From Sinonovacula constricta (Eukaryota; Mollusca; Bivalvia; Cardiida; Solecurtidae): a stretch of DNA of 64,000 bases. Made by a program: the position numbers and the translations under genes. How positions within the stretch are numbered: the stretch's first letter is position 1; each line of letters starts with the position of its first letter. The notes below the pieces were generated by a model. It was not told where the DNA came from. It saw only the letters and a list, made by a program, of their open reading frames with translations, and made no database searches. The stretch is from contig CM017567.1 of NCBI GenBank assembly GCA_007844125.1, forward strand, positions 16,624,843-16,688,842. Direction: 5' to 3'. Positions 55,691 through 64,000 of the stretch are shown here, one piece after another.

Positions 55691-56570
55691 TTGTTGCATA
55701 TGTATGTCTACAGATACCCCAAACATTGCTACGACATGCTGAAAAGACTAGATGATGTGGAGCGCTCTTGCTGGGCTAGGAAGATAAAACCATTGTTATT
55801 TTCAGTAGGGTTTGGCTATATTTGGAATGTGCTCTGGAGAAAAAATATTTTTATTGCACAATTTCAACAGCGACTGAATGACATATATTAACAAAATTGG
55901 CACTTTTCTGTAGGCAGATCAAATAGATGTTATCAATAGTAGTTAACCTTATCTCTTCAGACCACGCGTTTTCTTCTTTGTTTCTATATATTCACCATCT
56001 AAGATTGAGGTGTCAATTTTTGAAAGTCGCTGGTCTATTTATAGTGGCTGACAATATTTATCTTTTTTGTAGCATTCTGTCTAGGATCGTCGTGTTTGTG
56101 GAGTCTCTTAGTCAACAGAAGGTCATCTATATCGTCTCCGAGTCTTTTCTGTCCTAATCCAATTTGATTTTTCTCAAAGTTAAGAGTTCAGGGCACATGC
56201 AATGCGAGGCGTGATGAAGAAACATAATGTAATATACTTCCCCACACAAAACGAAACTAATGCGTCTGTAGCGTTACGTACCATTAACACGATCGAGACA
56301 AAGATAAGTCGCTACGTTATTGTTATAATAATATTCTTATTCCTAATTTAGAACTATCATTTTCCAGTGCACGGTCAAATATTTATGTTAAGAATCGTTA
56401 CATGTCGGGTGTATGAGACTATATTACACTGGGTTCACTTTTTGACATTGAATCAAATATCGCATATATTGACCATATTGACAGAAAAAGGTTTTACCAT
56501 AAAACATATTCTTAAATATCTCAATAACATTATTTTAGGTTATATAAAGCGCGGCCACACGGTTGTATAA
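55691..56570 (+). pseudogene. C-terminal remnant of a non-LTR retrotransposon ORF2
   Basis: Begins YRYPKHCYDMLKRLDDVERS, CWARKIKPLLFSVGFGYIW and IFIAQFQQRLNDIY. After stops and frame changes it continues with scattered similarity to IHHLRLRCQFLKVAGLF and near 56440-56550 to LTEKGFTIKHILKYLNN. The pattern YP..CY.ML..LD...R..WA..I..LLF..GFG..W is one I know downstream of the RT in LINE proteins of corals and molluscs. The copy is badly decayed and starts only 70 bp right of the inverted-repeat element. Confidence 0.55.
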
Positions 56571-58620
56571 TGACTTTAATATTCAAGAACTATAGTCATA
56601 ACCCCCTGTACTTGAGCATGACACGATTTTATTTTGGAGCATTTCACAGTTTATGATCTTAAAACCACATTTTACTGAGTTCAAAATGACGATAACTCGT
56701 AACTGGTCTTTCAAAAGAAAAGCGAGAAAAGTTTACTTTCTAATCTCTGGATTGATTCAGGCAACATCTTCATTAATGATCTCCTTTCTCATAAAGGATC
56801 TGTAGATACAAACACATATTTGATAAGTTGATCAACAAACGAGACTTGTTAAGTAAAATAAATAAATTCTTATCCGCCATTCCAAAAAGGACTTAAAAAA
56901 GACAGTTTATTAAGAAAATATAATAAAAATAACAGTTGTTTTTTGTACGATAGACATGCACTTCCTATACTTTCATTTCCTATACAATGACAATGAAAAC
57001 TTACCAATGTTAAACTAATCACATGTTAAGTCAAGAAACGTTTTTGTTGTGATAATTTATGTACTGTTCTTTGTTATGTTTAGGTAAATATGTGTAAATA
57101 AACGGACTGCATAATTCATAAACACACAAACAAAAAAAACAACATTAATGCCGACATTCATGTAAATGTTTATTTTGGTTTTTGATAAATACAACTTTTA
57201 AGATTTTTGATTTTTTAAAATTTCATTATTGTTTGTAATTTTGATGGGAAGTATTCTACCTTGAAAATATAACCGAACTGGTCAATTAAACACAATAACA
57301 TTCTAAAAAAAATAACGTGCTTTTCCGGACTAAAGTCATTTCAGACAAAAAATAAACGTAAATAAATATATTAAGGATTAGGGTCGAAACTGCCAAATTT
57401 GATTTTGTCGGAAAACTGATCAAAACTGTAATATCTTGCTATATCCAAGCAAGATTAAAACAAAAAAGTTGTCAATAGTTCTAATGGTTTATTTGTTAAT
57501 ATTTTAGATATATTTATTTTTTAGCGTACAACGAACTAAGGGGTGCTTATAAGTAGTGTTGCCATGGCAATATTATTAAATATATGTTTTGTCAAAAATA
57601 TTTAAAGCATATTAAAAACATATACGAAAACAGGAGACTAATTTGACAAAGTGTACAATAGCGGTTTCATATTGGCACAATCTTTAATAAATGCTCACTT
57701 GGAAACTAAATTCAATTTGCTGTTGTACCAACATTTAGTTTAGAGACTAACGGAGCAAATCAGAGTACAGTCTTTGGAAAATACCGCTTATTAAAAGTCC
57801 TAGAACACCTATTAAAAGCCAGCAATAGCCCATATCTCACTCTTCCAGCTGCCACCTGCTAGTCTATAAAAGAAACCAAAATGGCATACGTAGACCTCGT
57901 CATTTTGGCGCCGCTCGCAACGTGAGAGCAGTTATTAGTAACAACGTTTGTGTTTATACCCGTGTGTCTTTAATGGGTTTTCTGTTTTACAAATCGATAT
58001 CACTGCTGCAACACCTGGTTGTTATGTAAATGCGCCATTCTAAATGTCCGTTTGCATTTAAAATCACACAATCGTTCAGTTATCATATGTGCATCTGAGC
58101 CTATGGTCACGTTCATCGGACAATAAACAGGTTGTTCTATTGAAAGTACAATAATAATATTCCCATGTGTTTAAATCGGTTTCACTTTCAAAAATTACTT
58201 CTTGTTATAGAAACCAACGTATAAATGTTAACTGTTTGCTAAGTGGATTAGTAATTAGATTATGAATGCTATCAAAGTCACATAAACTATTAACATCATG
58301 ATAGGTGAATTCCATTTAACCCAACATCCGATAAACGCTCTGCATAGAACGCGCCCAAAGTATTGAATTGTTTAGTCGCAACTTTCGCTAAAGGCTCTTA
58401 GGGGACAAATATGCTTTAATAAATGTAGTTTTAATAAATGTAGTTTATATATTACAAGTAACATTAATAATGTTTAATTTGCGAAAAATGCAAAACGATT
58501 TCGCCAGTATTCAATAAAAAACGTTAAATCGAGCTAAATAAATATATACTTGCTTAGCATATAATCTGACGATACTCCAGTGATTGTTTGCTGAAAAGGT
58601 GGGGCAATTGAGCAAGAAGA
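56571..58620. other. Intergenic, no gene seen
   Basis: AT-rich. A GC-richer patch at 57880-57925 (AAAATGGCATACG, TTTTGGCGCCGC) is promoter-like but has no gene attached that I can see. Confidence 0.5.
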
Positions 58621-58621
58621 G

Positions 58622-58978
58622 TTAATATGAAATATTTTTTTAAAATAATATATCTTAAAAAGCCGAGGATTTATCCGCTGTAGGCATATTATATAATAAA
58701 GGTACAAAAAATCTCGATGTCCTACCTACTGTGCTCGTAAAGGGCGTGGAGACTGCTTAAGTTGTCTCGCCTATATAGGGAATGACTGGAGAGATGAAAA
58801 GACAAGAAATCCATCAGTGACTCTCCAATTATAGCTTTAAGTCACTGTTTTTATATACTCTCAACGATCTGTCCGATCATCGTGTAATTTAAAAGTAATG
58901 CTAGTTCTTGCCTGTACAAAGGTCAACTGCAAACAATGCAGTACATTGAAGGATTCCCGGGTTGTAACCATCAACAAT
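58622..58978 (+). repeat. R2 dispersed repeat, copy 2
   Basis: Follows 28918-29262 throughout and ends at GAAGGATTCCCGGGTTGTAA. Unlike the first copy it is not followed by the 67-68 bp satellite. Confidence 0.9.
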
Positions 58979-58984
58979 ACATTT

Positions 58985-59990
58985 TCAGATAAGTTTTGTT
59001 AACTGGTCCCTTGATTTTCTTTTACTTGTATAAAACATTTCCATAAACTGCAGGATGGCTTATGCCTTTCTGCGTAAGTGTTGTTTTTATACTGCTATTA
59101 TATTTAGAAGCAATAAAATCAATGCGGTGAAAGAGTTTCTTAAACGCCTTTCTTAATTTGTGAAAACTTAATTTTCTTACTTTGTGAAAACGAATGCCTT
59201 GTTGTACCGGTTTAGAAGAAATAAACTGGTTTCTAGCATTGAAATCTTCTACTTTAGCACAAACTCGTGCAAACAATTATAGTTGTAATATGTAAACACC
59301 ATAGGAAATTTTCTAAGAAAGTGATGGTAAAATGCATTACGTTCATGACATGCAATGTAGAGACTTTGCTCTCGAGCTCTTGGTTTTAATTAAATCATGA
59401 GATAAAGAAGTGTACAACGTAGAGAAATCGTGAGTATTATCATCAGAGCAATGAAAGTTTAAAACACAAAACTTTTGAAGAATTTCTAATAGACCAGAAA
59501 ATGTTAATTCCTGAATTTTCATACACTTTTTCACAATATTTAACAACGTGATTACAAACGGCTGTAAGGCAAGCCCTTAGTAGTTTAGATATGTGAGTAG
59601 TGGTGCTAGACCTGCTTTAGCTATGAATCGTGACTTGTTTATTGTTTTGTGTAGCTTAGGAATCCAGTTCAGTGAAAGTAGCTTTCCTTGCTTTGATTCT
59701 GAGTTGATATTGAAATTATGGTATATATGTTTATGTTTGTCAATGATTGTCTGAAAGTCATGGTTGGTGCTAGTGTAAGAACTGGTGGTAGATAACTCAG
59801 CACTCAGTACATTTTTTGTAATATAGTCGTCAGTCATAAATTATGATGTTTGAAGCTTTGTCTGCAGGTACAAGTACACCTGTATCGTTAATATTCTGAA
59901 AGGACTGTTTTAGATGTTTTAAGTGATAAAATGGTTTCTTAGGTAAACTAGAAGGATAGGAGCGGTAGAATTTAACGCGATTTTTATTAA
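58985..59990 (-). pseudogene. Penelope-like retroelement remnant
   Basis: Minus-strand pieces in order: NTSSYTSTNHDF-like (STTSSYTSTNHDFQTII), LSLNWIPKLHKTINKSRFI, then after stops HDFSTLYTSLSHDLIKT, and finally YHK-type RFHKVRKLSFHKLRKAF with KYNSSIKTTLTQKGISHPAV. WIPKLHKTP..KRFI and DFSTLYTSIPH are the signature RT tracts of Penelope-like elements, and KLRK...KYN..LKTLL..GIS.P..YGD.VYK is their usual continuation. Many stops and frameshifts; no GIY-YIG domain is seen. Confidence 0.75.
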
Positions 59991-60243
59991 CTTAAAATTG
60001 GTTTTCTTCCAAATATTGAATGCTACTCTATTCTAGTTTTCTCTCTTACACCAGCGACCGGCAAACATTAATTGCATCACCTATTTCTTAGCAACAAAGT
60101 TCAAAATCTATTTCATATGGCAGGTGATATTTTGGACCCTTGAAGAGTATTTTTTCTTTATTTATGGTCATCGTTGATGTTTAATTAAAACTTTACTGTG
60201 TTTTTCTTGAGTTAAGTAATAAATAGGTAAAACCTGCAATAAT

Positions 60244-60245
60244 AT

Positions 60246-60292
<47 letters not shown>
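60244..60292. repeat. (ATA)n microsatellite
   Basis: About 15 AAT/ATA triplets in a row. Confidence 0.95.
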
Positions 60293-60299
60293 GCATTTC

Positions 60300-62990
60300 A
60301 GTTAGGCCTGCAGTTTAGACCCATGGTCTTCAAGCAGTTGCAATGTTCTTTAAATACCAAACGTATTTACATTCTAACTTAAGTTTTCAATATTCTTTCT
60401 GGAGTTTATATCCCCTAATCCTGACATACTGATATGGACATTATATAGAATGTTACATTACACATTTGAAAGTAAAAATTAAAATTTATAAATAAAGTTA
60501 CTATTTAAAATGTAGCATAATACATTTTATGGGATCGAAATATAAGGATATACAAGACACAATTCCTACGTACATGTGAAGAAAAACAGTTTAGGTCTCA
60601 TTGCACTCATTTTAGTCCTCTTTATCTAATTGATTTTAAGCATTTATCAACGTAACTACATGACTTTATAGTGTTAATATATAGATTTGACTTGCCCAAG
60701 CAGTTTACTAAATTAAAAACAGTTATAAATTAAATTGTAACAATAATGAAGAATGATTACAGCTGAAAAAATATTTTAATGCGAACTGGTCACATATGAG
60801 CGTATACAAATAATGGTCCACATCAAGAGATCATGGCATTTTATTTTAATTACCTATTACCTGGTCAAAGGTACGGAGCTGATATCCAGGTTATAAGTGT
60901 ATTGTTTATGAGTGAATTATGTATATATATCTAGAATTAAAATAAGCGATAAATATATGTACAGTATAACAGCATATATATAATACTTGTACACAAGGAA
61001 CATGTTGACAAACACTTTCAATTTCATTTTACTACAGTTAGGGAAAATGGTCCCTATCGGCAATGCTTTTTGACAAATCAAGATTCTTTATATATATTTG
61101 TTAAGTTTGAAGGAAAGTTGAAAAGATTTTTTTTTTAAGTTGATCTTATTGTCTCTCAACGACTAAAGACGCATGCGATATGTGATTGCGCTCGCTCTAA
61201 GATAGAGGGTGGTTCATGTCTCCTGATAACGAATTGCCATCTGGTTAACAGTATGGAATCACCTCACCGCACACAGCCCCTTCTCTGCCCCATCTCACAC
61301 CTAGACCAAATCACATCACCATACACCTGTGGAAACAGTTGCTTAAGTACAATAAACACACATGTCAGTTTAATGTTGCGGCAATTAGCTACAGCAATTA
61401 CATAACACTGACTCTACCCAGCTTCGGTCGGTATAGTGTGTAATATATACATTATAAAAGGCTTTACTTATTGATAACAGTCCACCAGGACTTCTTTTAT
61501 TTTTGGAAAGCACAATTAGAGGACTGTAAAAAAACTGTAATTGCAATCACTTTCTGTTTTTGTCACTCTACTTCATACATGTTATTTTATTGCTATACAA
61601 TACCTGCTATTTTTGTCACCGCGATTTTCTGTTCTCTGTGTTTGCTGCGTTCTTTTCGAATAACAAAAATGTAAATCTTCAGACCTTTTAATTGTTTGTC
61701 ATAGGTTAACTTAACACACTTAAAACTCACGAGCTTACACTTTTTAAACATTCTTTATACATGTATTGGTTGGTACTTTATTAGTTTATCAACAGTCAGG
61801 TAATCTTGACACTAGACAATCACAGTAATTGTCGTCATCGATGGGTTTGTTTACCCTCGCTTTCCACCCATAGGCATATGGCCAGCAGGTTCGTAATTGT
61901 CACTTGTGTATTGGTAACTAAATGTCCCTAATTGGCATGTTATGGCTTCGTCCTTAGTTATATCAGCCAATCACAATTTCACATCAGTCCAACCACCAAC
62001 CAATCAAGACCGTTAACTGGCTGTACACTTGGGAAATTTCGCTTCATAAAACCTTCGTGGTTTTGTCTAATTGTCTTACAGTCGATCCAGTATCACCCGC
62101 ATTTTGTCCTTTTGAAATACCTCATTTAAACATTAATGTTTTTATAAGATAAGTTCATAAAACATAATTGACTATTTGTTGTTATACCTTGTTTGGGGTC
62201 AGTCGGGTATATCTATATTATATACATATATTAGGTAGGTAAATCGAATCCAAAACCGATATTCGGATATTCGTGAAGTGTATTCGAATCATATTCGAAT
62301 ATTCGGAACGAATTTATCTCATATACTAGAAGGTACTTGGTACATCAAATATTAAAACATTCCATAATTTACAAGAGCTTTTACAAACAAAAAATCACGT
62401 GCCATAGACTATCCTATCAGTTAGTGACTTTACAGTGACGGAAGCAGTGGGCTAAAATGAGACCGTCTCAAGGTCACATGCGATGAGAGACACTTACGCA
62501 ATACTTCACCTTATGAAAAAATATTCGTTCAATATACTTTTAAGCAAAAGATGTTTTAAAAATATTATTATAATATACAATAATAAAATAATACTCAACA
62601 TTCTCTGACATTTTGATGGTTCATTCTTTTTTAAATTTGTGCAAGGAGCTTGGGAGATCGCTATCAAAATATTTCTTGTGAATAAGTAAAAGAACCTTAA
62701 AAAAATACAGAAAAGAAAGTACAAGAAATATTATTACTATTTAGCATAGTAATCCACTTTTCTTGTGTTTATTAAATTGTTCAAAAAAGTAAAATCTGTA
62801 TTTTTATTCCGCCGGTGTATTGTTTGATACTTAATCACAGATTTGATCACTTGTACTTTTGGCTTGCATGTTAATACCCCTGTCCTGTTCTTTTTCAAAA
62901 TTAAATATATGTTTCAATGCTTAAGGGACTTTGTCATGTTATCTTATTGCAATAGAATAGCACCAGCACCAACATCACAAACATCACTGC
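60300..62990. other. Intergenic, no gene seen
   Basis: AT-rich. A cluster of ATTCGAATATTCG-type palindromes occurs at 62262-62315. Nothing else assignable. Confidence 0.5.
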
Positions 62991-63039
62991 TTACTTAAAA
63001 TTCTTAACAACATCTGGTGCTGAGAGAAATGGAGAAATG

Positions 63040-64000
63040 GTAGACTCTTGAGATGGTCTTCATTCAAAGCAATTTGACAATAGGAATTCCAAACATATGG
63101 TTTTCAGTTTTTAGTATAGATGAGTATTTTTTCAAAAGTTCAGTTTTTAATGGGTTTTCAAAACTTTCTTTAACATCCAGTCACCAATTGTCTTTTGAAG
63201 GTATGGAAAATCCAGAAACTATGGCATTAACAGGTTTAGCATGAATGTGTCCCACATGTCCAAAAATGGCAAAGTTGAAAGATAAAACAGAGTTTACCAA
63301 GGTGGATGATGAATATGGTCGTATTGAGTTTGCTGAAGTATTGTGTCCGATAAACTCTAGATATGCTTCAAAATTGTCTGAGTAGATAATGACATCATCG
63401 ACGGAAGCTACGCATCCGGAAGTCCGGAAATGACATAGTTTATAAGTCGTCGAAAAGTCGCAGGGGAATGTTTCATTCCAAATGGCTTAAACTTACACTG
63501 TTAAAGTCCGTTTGGAGTTACAAACGCGGACAAATCCTTAACATGATCTGTACGTTGATCTTGCAAAATCCTTCAAATATTTCTATTTTGCTAGATTCAA
63601 TCTTCATGGCTGTTGTTTTAATTATCAATCTTTTTCGAAAACTACACCATGAAATAGTGTATTAGTTTGTGTGGGAATACTGGAAAACATTTTGGCCGAT
63701 TTAATGACAGTTCAAGTTAGTGCACCTTTCACATGTAAAACCCAGCTGGTAAAAATAACACTCCCTTATCAAACGGTATATTAAGTATTGTAAGAAGACT
63801 GTTCACCTGTTTTCGGACTGTTTAGAACTTAAAGTAAAACAGTTTTTTTGATGGCGTAAAACCCATAGGGCTCACCCAGATGAAATCTAGGCCACATACT
63901 TCTGTCAAAGAAACACATTTGATTAGGTCACATAATTTGATTCGTTTCTTAATAATGGCCTATTCAAAATGTTGAGGTATCAGAACCCAACATTGATCTT
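63040..64000 (-). pseudogene. Ty3/Gypsy-like pol (RT) remnant
   Basis: On the minus strand near 63535-63390 the order is LSAFVTPNGL, KFKPFGMKHSPATFRRLIN, then SVDDVIIYSDNFEAYLE. Further on come FAIFGHVGHIHAKPVNAI and SGFSIPSKDNW. These match the Gypsy RT blocks FVTPDGLYQWKVMPFGMKNAP, YLDDVIIFSD and the LGH..G.G.V.P...K..AI..FP.P segment. The catalytic Y-x-D-D is changed to S-V-D-D and stops are frequent, so it is inactive. The element runs off the right edge of the window; no LTR is visible. Confidence 0.75.

Overview
The window looks like nuclear DNA from an animal, most likely a bivalve mollusc. It is AT-rich, its genes are split into small exons with GT-AG borders separated by kilobase introns, and it holds long (AT)n, (CA)n and (GA)n tracts. 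It also holds degraded copies of non-LTR, Penelope-like, Ty3/Gypsy and Harbinger elements, and several tandem repeats of a style common in bivalve genomes. A run of 100 N at 6021-6120 marks a scaffold join. I cannot name the species from sequence alone; a dreissenid or a related heterodont clam would fit.

Layout. 1-6020: a decayed non-LTR retrotransposon (ORF1, endonuclease, start of the RT region) split by a 2.2 kb Harbinger element that carries a broken transposase. 6500-9062, minus strand: six tandem copies of a symmetric phase 1-1 exon encoding a 44-residue repeat. 12.4-20.3 kb, minus strand: a small KMT5A/SETD8-like SET-domain gene in three recognisable coding exons, with probable 5' exons near 20.0 and 20.3 kb; its introns hold bivalve-type tandem repeats. 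22.4-39.1 kb, plus strand: a three-exon gene for a 302-residue type II membrane protein with a Methyltransf_21 (FkbM) domain of the Star-like kind. Its introns contain 67-68 bp satellite arrays, a large inverted repeat on either side of exon 2, a TIR element, and a 63 bp tandem array that appears to have grown from the 3' splice site of exon 3. 38.6-43.5 kb: the last exon and its 3' flank are duplicated almost perfectly 4139 bp downstream. Between the two copies lies the first exon of a BED-finger, hAT-like gene with one frameshift.

43.5-52 kb: dispersed repeats, a LINE 3' end, a SWIM-type exon, a THAP-like fragment, and a 51 bp minisatellite. 52.1-55.6 kb: the most unusual locus. Two intronless fragments of a PATJ/MUPP1-type polarity scaffold (L27-PDZ1 to the right; PDZ2 tail-PDZ3-PDZ4 to the left) lie head to head between 137 bp inverted repeats with one mismatch. 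Both reading frames end inside the repeats, which also supply AATAAA. I read this as a TIR element carrying captured retro-copied gene pieces. 55.7-64 kb: remnants of a LINE pol C-terminus, a Penelope-like element and a Gypsy pol, in otherwise featureless AT-rich DNA.

The genes do not form a functional unit. The SET gene and the FkbM gene are divergent neighbours about 2 kb apart, separated by a (CA)n tract, a dispersed repeat and a THAP-like open frame.
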